A stretch of DNA of 64,000 nucleotides, from assembly GCA_002425935.1 (NCBI GenBank), contig DINE01000006.1, positions 285 through 64,284 of the forward strand, given 5' to 3'. Below, piece by piece: positions 1 to 7,970 of this stretch (position 1 is the stretch's first letter; every line of letters begins with the position of its first letter). The position numbers were made by a program, and so were the translations under genes. Origin of the DNA: Bacteroidales bacterium UBA5548. Its GTDB lineage: Bacteria; Bacteroidota; Bacteroidia; Bacteroidales; UBA932. The notes beneath the pieces were generated by a model, which was not told the DNA's origin, searched no databases, and saw only the letters and a list, made by a program, of their open reading frames with translations.

Positions 1-34
1 TTGGAATGGCTTATTATGAATTATATCACAATTG

Positions 35-1081
35 ATGTCAAAAAAAACCACATACCCATTTCTAGTTGTACTATTTGTATTTATCTTTTCGTGTAAGAGA
101 TCAACAGACCCCCTAGCATTTACATCACCTGAATTTAAAAATGTTTTTGATGTATCTACTTTTGAAATAAATATTGACAGACCATTCAATTCAATTTCCA
201 AAATAGAAACAACCAATAACAACCTGATTATTAAAGCATATGACGGAGAATTTAACATAAGTGTTTTTGACAAAAAAAGTTGTGAATACCTGTTTGGGTT
301 CGCTCCGGTCGGCAGAGGTCCCGGAGAGGTTAGTTCGAATATTTTAGAATTTTACATATTGCAAGATTCCCTCTATCTACTTGATATCAAAAACAACGTA
401 ATTAAAATTAACCCTATCCCTGAGAGGTCAAGCAAAAATGAAAATCCAATAAATACCAAACTAAAAGGGTTTAACTGGTTTACAGACGCAATCCCCTTAA
501 CAGCGGGTATGTTTGTCTCAACTCCAACAATTGACGCCAGATTTGCACTACATAATTATAAGGGGGATACACTTAGCAGTTATTTCTCATATCCCAAGTA
601 TAAAGAAGTTGATGATCGGATGCTTTTATTTCAGCTTTATCGTGCAAGACAAGAGCTTGGAGTAAAGCCTGATGGATTAAAATTTGTTGCTACATGCTCC
701 TTGGGGATGGTACTTGAAATTTTTTCTATAGAAAACAAAAAGATAAAACTTGAGACAGAAAAAAGGTTCTATCCTCTGTTGCATACAGTTCTTAAAAACG
801 GAATGGCTTGGCCACACCCGGACTGCATAACAGGAATTCTGGATATTAAAACCACTAACGATTTTATATATGCACTTTTTTCCGGTAAACCTGTGAGTCA
901 GAAAAATAGTGGAACATATGGTAATTATATTTATGTCTTTGACTGGAAAGGGGACCCTGTTAAAGCGTACAAGTTAAAAGACAACATTCGCAAATTTTCA
1001 TTAGATTACGAACTGAATAAAGTGTATGTTGTCAAAGTAAATGAAGATGGTTCAGAAGCTCTTGCTACTTTTGATTTATAA
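35..1081 (+). CDS. BF3164-type six-bladed propeller lipoprotein
   Basis: A 348-residue secreted lipoprotein. The N-terminus has a hydrophobic stretch ending in a lipobox (FIFSC, Cys near residue 20). The body has features of the BF3164/TolB-like propeller lipoproteins of Bacteroidales, including the G-R-G-P-G-E motif near residue 95 and repeated strands such as D-S-L-Y-L-L-D. Family members are presumed to be exported and surface or periplasmic, with no assigned activity. A TTG three bases upstream is in frame, but the ATG is the simpler start. The gene sits at the window edge, so its upstream neighbour is unknown. A strong hairpin terminator follows directly. Family call is from motif recall. 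Confidence 0.75.
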   Translation: MSKKTTYPFLVVLFVFIFSCKRSTDPLAFTSPEFKNVFDVSTFEINIDRPFNSISKIETTNNNLIIKAYDGEFNISVFDKKSCEYLFGFAPVGRGPGEVSSNILEFYILQDSLYLLDIKNNVIKINPIPERSSKNENPINTKLKGFNWFTDAIPLTAGMFVSTPTIDARFALHNYKGDTLSSYFSYPKYKEVDDRMLLFQLYRARQELGVKPDGLKFVATCSLGMVLEIFSIENKKIKLETEKRFYPLLHTVLKNGMAWPHPDCITGILDIKTTNDFIYALFSGKPVSQKNSGTYGNYIYVFDWKGDPVKAYKLKDNIRKFSLDYELNKVYVVKVNEDGSEALATFDL

Positions 1082-1098
1082 ACATTCCCATTTATAAG

Positions 1099-1131
1099 TA
1101 ATGGCCTCTTTAAGAGGCCATTACTTTTTTA
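1099..1131 (+). terminator. Rho-independent terminator after the propeller lipoprotein gene
   Basis: A perfect inverted repeat, GTAATGGCCTCTT and its complement, with no real spacer beyond the loop bases, is followed by six T. It lies 18 bases after the stop codon. The convergent pyrH-frr transcript also ends nearby, but the T-run favours plus-strand termination. Confidence 0.9.
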
Positions 1132-1168
1132 TTGCAATTTGAATAATTTCTGTGAAATAAGAAAATTA

Positions 1169-1735
1169 TCAGACAGTCATTATCTCTTTCTCTTTGTGGG
1201 CAAGAGCTTCGTCAACTTTTTTGTTGTAGTTGTCGGTCTCTTTTTGAATTGCCGCCTCACCATCTTTAACTACATCTTCCGGCAGACCATCTTTCTGATA
1301 CTTCTTGAGTAGCTCAACACCGTCTCTTCTGGCGTTTCTGATACTGATTTTTGCTGTCTCGCCCTCTCCTTTTACCTTTTTAACAAGCTCTTTACGGCGC
1401 TCTTCGGTTAATGGAGGTACGTTGATTCTGATATGCTCTCCGTTATTCTGAGGGGTAAAGCCAATGTTGGCAACCATAATTGCCTTCTCAATAGGCGGAA
1501 TCATCTTCTTATCCCATGGCTGAATCAGCATTGTTTTGGCGTCGGGTGTGGTGATGCTGGCTACCTGTGGTATAGGCGTCGGATTACCGTAGTAATCAAC
1601 CATAATGTTGTTAAAAATGGCAGGGTTTGCTTTGCCTGCGCGATAAGATTTAAGCTCCTCCTCAAAATGAAGAAAAGCCTTTTCCATCTTCTCCTTTGAA
1701 GCAGAAATTACCTCTTTTTGCTTGCTTATATCCAT
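1169..1735 (-). CDS. frr: Ribosome recycling factor
   Basis: A 188-residue RRF of usual length (about 185). RRF works with EF-G to split the post-termination 70S ribosome in the cytoplasm. Seen in the sequence: the helical N-terminus, the R-A-G-K-A-N-P motif, the Y-Y-G-N-P-T-P-I-P-Q motif, I-R-I-N-V-P-P-L-T-E-E-R-R-K, and the helical C-terminus K-V-D-E-A-L-A-H-K-E-K-E-I-M. It lies 15 bases downstream of pyrH on the same strand, the classic pyrH-frr pair, so co-transcription is likely. Confidence 0.98.
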   Translation of the reverse strand: MDISKQKEVISASKEKMEKAFLHFEEELKSYRAGKANPAIFNNIMVDYYGNPTPIPQVASITTPDAKTMLIQPWDKKMIPPIEKAIMVANIGFTPQNNGEHIRINVPPLTEERRKELVKKVKGEGETAKISIRNARRDGVELLKKYQKDGLPEDVVKDGEAAIQKETDNYNKKVDEALAHKEKEIMTV

Positions 1736-1750
1736 AGTTATAATATTTAA

Positions 1751-2458
1751 TTATTCCTTTACTAATGTTCCTACCTCTTCCCCTTTTACAATTTTTAAAA
1801 GGTTCCCCTTATGGTTGATATCAAATACGACTATTGGTATGTTGTTTTCGCGACACAATGCGAATGCAGTTGTATCCATAATTTTAAGGTTATCTGCCAG
1901 GGCTTTGCTGAATGTAAGTGAAGAGAATCTGACAGCCGAAGGATCTTTCTCGGGATCTGCATTATAGACTCCATCAACTCTTGTACCCTTAAGCAAGGCA
2001 TCTGCTTTTAGCTCTGCTGCCCTTAGGGCTGCCGCAGAGTCTGTGGTGAAGAAAGGATTTCCCGTACCTCCTGCAATTATTGCTACCCCACCTCTTTCAA
2101 GAAGAGCAAGTGCTGTGTCTCTTTCATAATATTTGGCAAACGGCTCCATTGGGGTTGCAGTAAAGACTTCGGCTTCGACCCCCTCTGCTTTTATTGCAAG
2201 AGAGAGGGCAATACTGTTAATTACTGTGGCAAGCATACCCATCTGATCTCCTTTGACTCTGTCGAATCCCTTACCGACTCCCGAAAGACCCCTGAAAATG
2301 TTTCCTCCGCCTGTTACGATTGATACTCCTGCGCCCGACTTAACGGCCTCTGCCACCTCTTTTGCATAAGCTGCAAGAGACTCTTCATCCAGACCTCTGC
2401 CTGAGTTTCCACCAAGACTTTCTCCGCTTAATTTAAGAAGTACTCTGTTGTATTTCAT
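1751..2458 (-). CDS. pyrH: UMP kinase
   Basis: A 235-residue hexameric UMP kinase of the amino-acid kinase fold, making UDP from UMP and ATP in pyrimidine synthesis. Seen: K-L-S-G-E-S-L-G-G at the N-terminus, V-T-G-G-G-N-I-F-R-G, D-Q-M-G-M-L-A-T, the G-T-G-N-P-F-F-T-T-D loop and K-G-T-R-V-D-G-V-Y. The reading frame is open a few codons further upstream, but MKYNRVLLKLSGES matches family N-termini and gives normal length. A promoter-like TATTTTTG lies about 47 bases upstream. First gene of the pyrH-frr pair. Confidence 0.97.
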   Translation of the reverse strand: MKYNRVLLKLSGESLGGNSGRGLDEESLAAYAKEVAEAVKSGAGVSIVTGGGNIFRGLSGVGKGFDRVKGDQMGMLATVINSIALSLAIKAEGVEAEVFTATPMEPFAKYYERDTALALLERGGVAIIAGGTGNPFFTTDSAAALRAAELKADALLKGTRVDGVYNADPEKDPSAVRFSSLTFSKALADNLKIMDTTAFALCRENNIPIVVFDINHKGNLLKIVKGEEVGTLVKE

Positions 2459-2505
2459 TTGAAAAGAGATTATGTTCAACCTCTTATGCGAGGTGTTTAT
2501 CCGAA

Positions 2506-2536
2506 CAAAAATACTTAAAGATTATGAAATTACCAA
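2506..2536 (-). promoter_or_regulatory. Putative Bacteroidota-type promoter of pyrH-frr
   Basis: On the minus strand TTG (2536-2534), 20 bases, then TATTTTTG (2513-2506), matching the TTTG/TTG - N19-21 - TAnnTTTG pattern of the Bacteroidota primary sigma factor. The transcript would start about 40 bases before the pyrH ATG. A small hairpin (ACCTC/GAGGT) lies in the leader. The element almost overlaps the divergent cytochrome b promoter. Confidence 0.6.
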
Positions 2537-2545
2537 GCAACGGTA

Positions 2546-2553
2546 TATCTTTG
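2546..2553 (+). promoter_or_regulatory. -7 element TATCTTTG of the cytochrome b gene
   Basis: A perfect TAnnTTTG box 15 bases before the ATG at 2569. No good upstream TTTG is seen at the expected distance. Its position inside the longer open frame argues that translation starts at 2569 rather than at the upstream ATG. Confidence 0.5.
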
Positions 2554-2568
2554 CGAAAAAGTATTTAT

Positions 2569-3231
2569 ATGGGAAACATTCTCACCTCATCGATAGGCAA
2601 AAAACTCATAATGAGTATTACAGGCCTTTTTCTAATTCTGTTTCTTTTTGTACATATGCTGGCAAACTCGGCATATTTGTTTGGTCCGGAGGCGTTTGAT
2701 GCTGTAATAGAGTTTATGGGTTCGCCTTTTATCGTGGTAATGGTGCCTGTTCTGGCTGCCGGTTTTGTAATTCATATCATTTATGCTGCTTACCTCACCC
2801 GTTATAATATGAAGGCCAGGGGAAATCAGAGGTATGAGGTTGCAAATGCCACTCAGGGAGACTCATGGGCCTCTCAGAATATGTTTGTTCTTGGTATAAT
2901 TATTTTTGGTGTGCTGGTTTTTCACCTGTCCCACTTCTGGGCTAAGATGCAGCTTCCGGAGTTTACGGGAGGTCACGCAGAAAACGGAAATGTACTAATG
3001 GAGCAGACTTTTGGAAATATCTGGATTACTCTGGTTTATCTTGTTTGGTTTGCAGCTTTATGGTTCCACCTTACTCACGGATTCTGGAGTGCTTTTCAGA
3101 CTTTGGGTGCAAACAACAGCAAATGGCTGAGCAGACTTAAGGTTGTATCTTATATCTATTCGACAATCATTGCCGTGGGATTTAGCATAATCGCGATATT
3201 CTCATATCTGAAGGCCTCAGGAGTTATTTAA
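2569..3231 (+). CDS. sdhC: Succinate dehydrogenase/fumarate reductase cytochrome b subunit
   Basis: A 220-residue membrane anchor subunit of the Bacteroidota (type B, di-heme) complex II family. It would bind heme b and quinone and anchor the flavoprotein and iron-sulfur subunits. Five hydrophobic segments are visible. Conserved histidines occur in F-V-H-M-L-A-N, V-I-H-I-I-Y-A, F-H-L-S-H-F-W and F-H-L-T-H-G-F-W-S-A-F-Q. The start at M-G-N-I-L-T-S-S-I-G-K-K matches the family and follows a promoter-like box. The usual partners (flavoprotein, iron-sulfur subunit) do not follow: hemW converges 2 bases after the stop. The partners must lie elsewhere, or this locus is rearranged. Confidence 0.92.
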   Translation: MGNILTSSIGKKLIMSITGLFLILFLFVHMLANSAYLFGPEAFDAVIEFMGSPFIVVMVPVLAAGFVIHIIYAAYLTRYNMKARGNQRYEVANATQGDSWASQNMFVLGIIIFGVLVFHLSHFWAKMQLPEFTGGHAENGNVLMEQTFGNIWITLVYLVWFAALWFHLTHGFWSAFQTLGANNSKWLSRLKVVSYIYSTIIAVGFSIIAIFSYLKASGVI

Positions 3232-3233
3232 TT

Positions 3234-4370
3234 TCAGGCAAAAAGATCTCGTATTATCCCGTCGGAGACAAACAGATGTTCCGGCGGGATTCTTATTTTT
3301 CCCCTCTCCTCTATCAGAAATCCGGACTCTGTGAGTTTATCAAGCTCTTTAATAAACTCTGCTGTTACGAAATTTTTGTAGAACTTTTCAAGGTGTGCCC
3401 TGTCTATCCCCTCTGTCTTTCTGAGCGATAGCATTATAAACTCATTGAACCTCTCCTTTGCACTATGTTTGTGAGAAGTCCCAAATTTCCCGCCGGATTC
3501 CGATGCTTTTATATATTTTGCCAGAGATGAAAAGTTGCGTTGTCTCTTTGTTCCGTCAAAAGAGTGGGCAGAAGGCCCGAATCCAAAATAGGGGGTAAAG
3601 TCCCAGTATGAGCTGTTGTGTCCGGAGTGATGGCCGGGTTTGCAGAAACTGGAGACCTCATACTGAATATAACCTGCTTTTGAAAGCTCTTTCTGGAGTA
3701 TTTGGTACTGTTTGGCAGAGGATTCATCTGCAGGGGCAATATACTCTCCTTTTACATAGTTTTTGTATAGAGTTGTTCCTCTCTCTATGCTTATCTGGTA
3801 AGCTGAGATATGTTCAGGATTGAGAGAAATGGTTTTTTGAATATTCTCTCTCCACTCACTCTCTGATAACATTTCAAATCCAAAAATAAGGTCGGTGCTT
3901 ATATTTAAGAACCCTGCCTCCCTGGCCATTTGAAACGCCATTATTGCAGTTTGGGCGTCATGCCTTCTGTTCATCCACCTCAGATGATTGTCGCTAAACG
4001 ACTGTATTCCCATGCTAAGGCGGTTAAAGCCGCACTCTTTCAAACCATCAAGGTATAAGGGGGTAATATCGTCAGGGTTTACCTCTATCGTTACCTCATA
4101 TGCTCCGCCGGGAGAGAAGGGATAATTATCTTGAATCGCTCTTAATATTCTCTTTAATGAGGCTGTTTTAATCAGGGAGGGGGTTCCGCCTCCAAAGTAA
4201 ATTGTACCGACGGTTAACCCCCTCATTTTGAAATCATTCGACCTTATAACAATCTCTTTTTCAAGAGCTTTTATGTATTGATCAATATTCTGTGTCTGCT
4301 TCACAGAGTAGAAATCACAGTAACTGCAGAACTGAGAACAGAACGGAATGTGTATGTAGATTCCGGCCAA
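3234..4370 (-). CDS. hemW: HemW-type radical SAM heme chaperone
   Basis: A 378-residue radical SAM protein of the HemW (formerly HemN-like) family, thought to hand heme to target proteins. The N-terminus has Y-I-H-I-P-F-C-S-Q-F-C-S-Y-C-D-F: the CX3CX2C cluster motif followed by D-F, as in HemW rather than the C-G-C of true HemN. Also seen: Y-F-G-G-G-T-P-S, E-V-N-P-D-D-I, R-L-S-M-G-I-Q-S-F. No ATG lies near the motif. The best start is TTG at 4370, two bases after the upstream stop, implying translational coupling. The longer ATG frame would read far into the upstream gene. Confidence 0.92.
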   Translation of the reverse strand: MAGIYIHIPFCSQFCSYCDFYSVKQTQNIDQYIKALEKEIVIRSNDFKMRGLTVGTIYFGGGTPSLIKTASLKRILRAIQDNYPFSPGGAYEVTIEVNPDDITPLYLDGLKECGFNRLSMGIQSFSDNHLRWMNRRHDAQTAIMAFQMAREAGFLNISTDLIFGFEMLSESEWRENIQKTISLNPEHISAYQISIERGTTLYKNYVKGEYIAPADESSAKQYQILQKELSKAGYIQYEVSSFCKPGHHSGHNSSYWDFTPYFGFGPSAHSFDGTKRQRNFSSLAKYIKASESGGKFGTSHKHSAKERFNEFIMLSLRKTEGIDRAHLEKFYKNFVTAEFIKELDKLTESGFLIEERGKIRIPPEHLFVSDGIIRDLFA

Positions 4371-4372
4371 TG

Positions 4373-5239
4373 TTATCTTAGGAGAAGATCTGCGCTCCCC
4401 AGTTTTGACTCTTCGGTAAACACATCTACCGTATATACTCCCTTTACATAAGGCTGATTGCTGGCAAAGAAGATGCATACTTCAAGTTCGCTGCCCTGAT
4501 AATCAACCTCTCTTACCGCAGAGTAGATCATCTGCTCGCCGGCAGAGGTGAATATCTGCTGCTGAGAATTTGTCATCAGGATTCCATCAGGACCTTTCAC
4601 TCTTATATAGATTCTTCTTGGACCCTTAACGGCAATTGAGTTCTCTACAAGGTTAAGGCAGGTTTTGAGTTTTGCAGTCCTGCTGCTTCTGTCTGTATCC
4701 TTGTCCGATGAATTTATTGCGGTCATGACAAATCCGCGTCCTTTAAGGACAGAACCGGCCTCAACCTTTTTTGCGTACTCCTCTGTTGTTGTGACGAGTT
4801 TATCGTATCTCTGCCTTGATTCTTTGGCCTCATCTTTTGCCAGAGCAACATCTTTTCTGAGAGAAATTGTGAGAGTATTTAGTGAGTCAATCTGATGGAT
4901 GTAGTTCCTCATAATGCTCCTTAGTGTACCCAGCTCTTTTTCATATTCACGAATCTTAGCCCTGTTGGTTGCCTCTGTCTTTTTCACTCTCTCTATTAGC
5001 TGATCTACCTTCTCACGCTCTCTGTCAAGCTCTGCATTAAGGCTATCGTTGTTGGTGGTAAGCACCTCATAATCATCTCTCAGCTGAATCATCTGACTGG
5101 TAAGCTGATCTTTTTCCAATGTAAGATCTTTTACCATGCCGCTCTTTTGCACCCATATCCATGCAAGTATTGCGGCCAGCACAATGGCAACGGCCGCCAT
5201 TGCAATGACCAGTCTCTTTAACGTCTTTTCATTTCCCAT
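4373..5239 (-). CDS. Membrane-anchored coiled-coil protein of unknown function
   Basis: 288 residues. A short cytoplasmic N-terminus is followed by one membrane helix (about residues 9-30). A long coiled coil follows (about 35-155, rich in E, K, L, D, with heptad-like spacing). The C-terminal globular domain (about 160-288) has beta-rich segments such as R-R-I-Y-I-R-V-K-G-P-D-G. I do not recognise the family beyond a Bacteroidota conserved protein of this architecture. It is probably inserted in the inner membrane with the coiled coil in the periplasm. It is directly upstream of hemW with 2 bases between, so the two are likely co-expressed. No function is inferred. Confidence 0.7.
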   Translation of the reverse strand: MGNEKTLKRLVIAMAAVAIVLAAILAWIWVQKSGMVKDLTLEKDQLTSQMIQLRDDYEVLTTNNDSLNAELDREREKVDQLIERVKKTEATNRAKIREYEKELGTLRSIMRNYIHQIDSLNTLTISLRKDVALAKDEAKESRQRYDKLVTTTEEYAKKVEAGSVLKGRGFVMTAINSSDKDTDRSSRTAKLKTCLNLVENSIAVKGPRRIYIRVKGPDGILMTNSQQQIFTSAGEQMIYSAVREVDYQGSELEVCIFFASNQPYVKGVYTVDVFTEESKLGSADLLLR

Positions 5240-5272
5240 AATAATATAATGTTTTGTGCCTTGTCAGTCTTA

Positions 5273-5280
5273 CAAAAATA
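5273..5280 (-). promoter_or_regulatory. -7 element of the coiled-coil/hemW operon
   Basis: TATTTTTG on the minus strand, 33 bases before the ATG at 5239. It fits TAnnTTTG. No convincing TTTG is seen upstream. Confidence 0.4.
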
Positions 5281-5316
5281 GCAATTTTATCCTAAATGGT
5301 ATTGATTATTTTTTGT

Positions 5317-5324
5317 TAGCTTTG
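5317..5324 (+). promoter_or_regulatory. -7 element TAGCTTTG of the ROK kinase gene
   Basis: A match to TAnnTTTG, 41 bases before the ATG at 5366. A TTG upstream is only 12 bases away, too close for a -33 element, so only the -7 box is supported. Confidence 0.4.
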
Positions 5325-5365
5325 TCTCTCCAATTGATTTTTCAAACAAATTTAATGCCTCAATT

Positions 5366-6328
5366 ATGAAAAAACTTGTAGCCGGGATAGACATTGGAGG
5401 GACCAACACCGTTTTTGCTCTTGTGGACGAATCGGGAACAATTCACGGCAGTGGTACTTTCCCAACAAACAGACACGAAAAGTTTAACGACTACATTATT
5501 GCCATAAGAGACGGAATCCTTGATCTTTCAAAAGAGATCGATTTCCCTCATAAAATTTCCGGCATTGGCATTGGTGCTCCCAACGGAAACTACTATACAG
5601 GATGCATCGAGTCGGCAGCAAACTTAATATGGAAGGAGAATCTACCTATAGCAGAGAAACTTAAGATTTTGTTCGGAGGTATTCCCGTGGTGCTGACTAA
5701 TGACGCAAACGCTGCTGCAATTGGTGAGATGATTTACGGGGAGGCAAAGGGCATGAAGAACTTTGTGGTGATTACTCTTGGTACTGGTCTGGGAAGCGGA
5801 TTTGTTGTCAACGGGGAGGTTTTGTACGGCCACGATGGTTTTGCGGGTGAGTACGGGCATATAGTTTATGAGCGTAACGGAAGGCAGTGCGGCTGCGGCA
5901 AGAGGGGTTGTCTTGAGACTTTTGTCTCTGCCCCCGGGCTTAAACGCACAACATTTGAACTACTTTCAAAGGAGAATACTCCAAGTGCTTTGAGAGAGAT
6001 CTCTTTTGCACAAATGACATCCAAAGATGTTGCAATGGCAGCCGCCACCGGTGATAAAATTGCAAATGAGGCATTTGAGGTTACAGGGCGGATTCTTGGA
6101 GAGGCGCTTGCCGATCTTGTTGCCATCACAACTCCCGAGGCGATCTTCCTTTTTGGAGGTCTTGCAAAATCGGGCAATCTTATTCTTGAACCTACCAAAA
6201 AGGCATTTGAGGAGAATCTTCTTAAGATGTGGAAGGGTAAGGTAAAGTTACTACTATCGGGGCTTGATGAAGATAACGCTGCAATTCTGGGTTCATCTGC
6301 TCTGGCATGGAAAGAGTTAAACAGATAA
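5366..6328 (+). CDS. ROK family sugar kinase, probable glucokinase
   Basis: 320 residues, the usual ROK kinase length. ROK kinases phosphorylate glucose or related sugars with ATP in the cytoplasm. Seen: the phosphate-binding G-I-D-I-G-G-T-N-T near residue 8, L-T-N-D-A-N-A-A-A-I-G-E, the G-T-G-L-G-S-G loop, E-Y-G-H-I with the zinc ligand His, and the zinc cluster C-G-C-G-K-R-G-C-L-E. There is no N-terminal winged helix, so it is a kinase rather than a NagC-type repressor. Exact substrate cannot be read from sequence; glucose is the default. The next gene starts 10 bases downstream. Confidence 0.92.
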   Translation: MKKLVAGIDIGGTNTVFALVDESGTIHGSGTFPTNRHEKFNDYIIAIRDGILDLSKEIDFPHKISGIGIGAPNGNYYTGCIESAANLIWKENLPIAEKLKILFGGIPVVLTNDANAAAIGEMIYGEAKGMKNFVVITLGTGLGSGFVVNGEVLYGHDGFAGEYGHIVYERNGRQCGCGKRGCLETFVSAPGLKRTTFELLSKENTPSALREISFAQMTSKDVAMAAATGDKIANEAFEVTGRILGEALADLVAITTPEAIFLFGGLAKSGNLILEPTKKAFEENLLKMWKGKVKLLLSGLDEDNAAILGSSALAWKELNR

Positions 6329-6338
6329 TTTTTACGAT

Positions 6339-6824
6339 ATGGCTTCATTTAATTTTCAACAGTATATAACAAGAGCAGCCAAGTATCTGGTGTACCTTGT
6401 TATAGTTTTTATTCTGGTAATCGGGATATTTGCCCTTACTACAAAACAGAGTTTTAACTTCAGCTCGTTATTCCGTGAAGGTACCGAGATTCAGATTCTA
6501 ATATTTCTTTTGGCAATGTCTTTCATTTACCCGTTCTTCGGTTTTGCAAAAAAGAGGGTATATCTTAACAAAACTTTCGTTCAGGACAAAGAGAAGATTG
6601 TTGATGTCTTTACAAGAAACAACTTTGTTGCCGAATATGAGGGTCCTGAGTGCATGACATTCAGGCACAAGTCTGTTTTCATGAGACTTATGAGAATGTT
6701 TGAAGATAAGATTACTGTTAACTTTTCGGACAATCCAATTGTTCTTGACGGTATGCGCAAAGATGTTTACAGAATTGCCAGAATGATTGAGTACGCTGTA
6801 AGAGACGACAGGAACGACGGCTAA
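6339..6824 (+). CDS. Small conserved membrane protein of unknown function
   Basis: 161 residues with two membrane helices (about 14-33 and 48-66), then a basic soluble domain of about 95 residues containing R-H-K-S-V-F-M-R-L-M-R-M-F-E-D-K. I do not recognise a named family; it resembles small conserved Bacteroidales membrane proteins. It lies 10 bases after the ROK kinase gene and probably shares its transcript. Its stop overlaps the convergent trmB stop by 4 bases. Confidence 0.7.
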   Translation: MASFNFQQYITRAAKYLVYLVIVFILVIGIFALTTKQSFNFSSLFREGTEIQILIFLLAMSFIYPFFGFAKKRVYLNKTFVQDKEKIVDVFTRNNFVAEYEGPECMTFRHKSVFMRLMRMFEDKITVNFSDNPIVLDGMRKDVYRIARMIEYAVRDDRNDG

Positions 6825-7528
6825 AGATCTTCCGGATCCCATTCAGGTTCAGTTAATTTACCTGCCTTTCTGAGTTTAAATGAAAGGTAGGTAATTTTCA
6901 TTCTCTGTGAGAGAAACTGAGATTCGTATCTGGTCTTTACAGAGAGAAGGGCATCGGCACGTCCGGTTCCGTAGATGTCATCATTGGCCTCTATAAGCTC
7001 CAGTTTATTGTGTTTTATAAGTTCCAGCGTGTATCTGTGAAGAAACTGACTGTCAGTCTTGAGATGCACTATGCCGTTATCTTTAAGAAATCTTCTGTAT
7101 CGCTCCAGAAAATATGACGATGTAAGTCGTTTGGAGCTCTTCTTCTTTTGAGGGTCGGGAAAAGTTACCCAGATTTCGGAAACTTCGTCAAACTCAAATG
7201 CGCTTTGAGCGAACTCAATTCTGCATCTAAGGAACGCAGCGTTCGGGATGCCCTCTTCGGTTACGGTTTTTGCTCCGCGCCACATTCTGGCACCTTTAAT
7301 ATCAACTCCAATGAAATTCTTATACGGGAATCTTCTTGCAAGCTCAACCGTGTACTCGCCTCTGCCGCATCCCAGTTCAAGAACTACCGGGTTTCCGTTT
7401 TGAAACTGTCCGGAGTTCCATTTACCCTTCATGAAGTAATCACCGCGAAAAACCTCATTAAAATCAGGTTGATACAGACAGCTGAAACTTTTATTCTCCT
7501 CGAATCGCTTTAATTTATCCTTTCCCAT
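6821..7528 (-). CDS. trmB: tRNA (guanine-N7)-methyltransferase
   Basis: A 235-residue SAM-dependent enzyme that makes m7G46 in tRNA. Seen: the SAM-binding motif V-L-E-L-G-C-G-R-G-E-Y, F-I-G-V-D-I-K-G-A-R, and the family signature around F-P-D-P-Q-K-K-K-S-S-K-R-L. The C-terminus has the usual H-L-K-T-D and T-R-Y-E-S-Q motifs. It is the last gene of a minus-strand operon, one base after gldH. Confidence 0.95.
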   Translation of the reverse strand: MGKDKLKRFEENKSFSCLYQPDFNEVFRGDYFMKGKWNSGQFQNGNPVVLELGCGRGEYTVELARRFPYKNFIGVDIKGARMWRGAKTVTEEGIPNAAFLRCRIEFAQSAFEFDEVSEIWVTFPDPQKKKSSKRLTSSYFLERYRRFLKDNGIVHLKTDSQFLHRYTLELIKHNKLELIEANDDIYGTGRADALLSVKTRYESQFLSQRMKITYLSFKLRKAGKLTEPEWDPEDL

Positions 7529-7529
7529 T

Positions 7530-7970
7530 TTACCTCTTTCTTATAATTACACCCATCTCTCCTGTTCCCGGGGAGTCCTCCTCTTTATCGTTAAGCACAA
7601 CAGCAAAACTCCAGTTACCGGTTTGACTGAAATTTACACCGTGTCTGTACCTCCACTTAAGGTCGCTCCACCTCCCGCTTTTTGATGATATACCATGAAC
7701 TGCCGTTCCCGGTACCGGCAGGCTGAGGGTGTCTCTGTATCTCTTTCCTTCAGGAGAGGTAATATCAACAATCAGGGAAATCACATCGTTTTTGAGAGTT
7801 GCAGGAACTCTGGCATAAAGATCTATTGAGTACAACAACAGAGTGTCCGTTGCATTAAATCTGGTTACATGCCTGTGGCCGGCCGGGTATTTTCCCAGGC
7901 CTGTGCACGAGATAATAAATATTGCCAGGGACAGAATGAGAGTGCTAAGCTTTTTGTTGATTAGAGTCAT
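7530..7970 (-). CDS. gldH: GldH-type gliding motility lipoprotein
   Basis: A 146-residue lipoprotein with a lipobox I-I-S-C-T near residue 22, then a beta-rich domain (Y-S-I-D-L-Y-A-R, D-I-T-S-P-E-G-K-R-Y, G-N-W-S-F-A-V). This fits GldH, a Bacteroidota lipoprotein needed for gliding in Flavobacterium and also kept in non-gliding relatives. The start chosen is the ATG after a GAGGAGGA stretch, which places the signal peptide at the N-terminus; a longer frame upstream only shadows ricT. It overlaps the 3' end of ricT by 26 bases. Confidence 0.82.
   Translation of the reverse strand: MTLINKKLSTLILSLAIFIISCTGLGKYPAGHRHVTRFNATDTLLLYSIDLYARVPATLKNDVISLIVDITSPEGKRYRDTLSLPVPGTAVHGISSKSGRWSDLKWRYRHGVNFSQTGNWSFAVVLNDKEEDSPGTGEMGVIIRKR

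Noticed and set aside
4371..4478. N-terminal extension of HemW to an ATG at 4478
   Set aside because: The extra 36 residues come from reading the upstream gene in another frame and look unlike any HemW N-terminus.
5866..6348. 160-codon open frame opposite the ROK kinase gene
   Set aside because: It mirrors a clear ROK gene with intact motifs; the antisense product has no family features or promoter.
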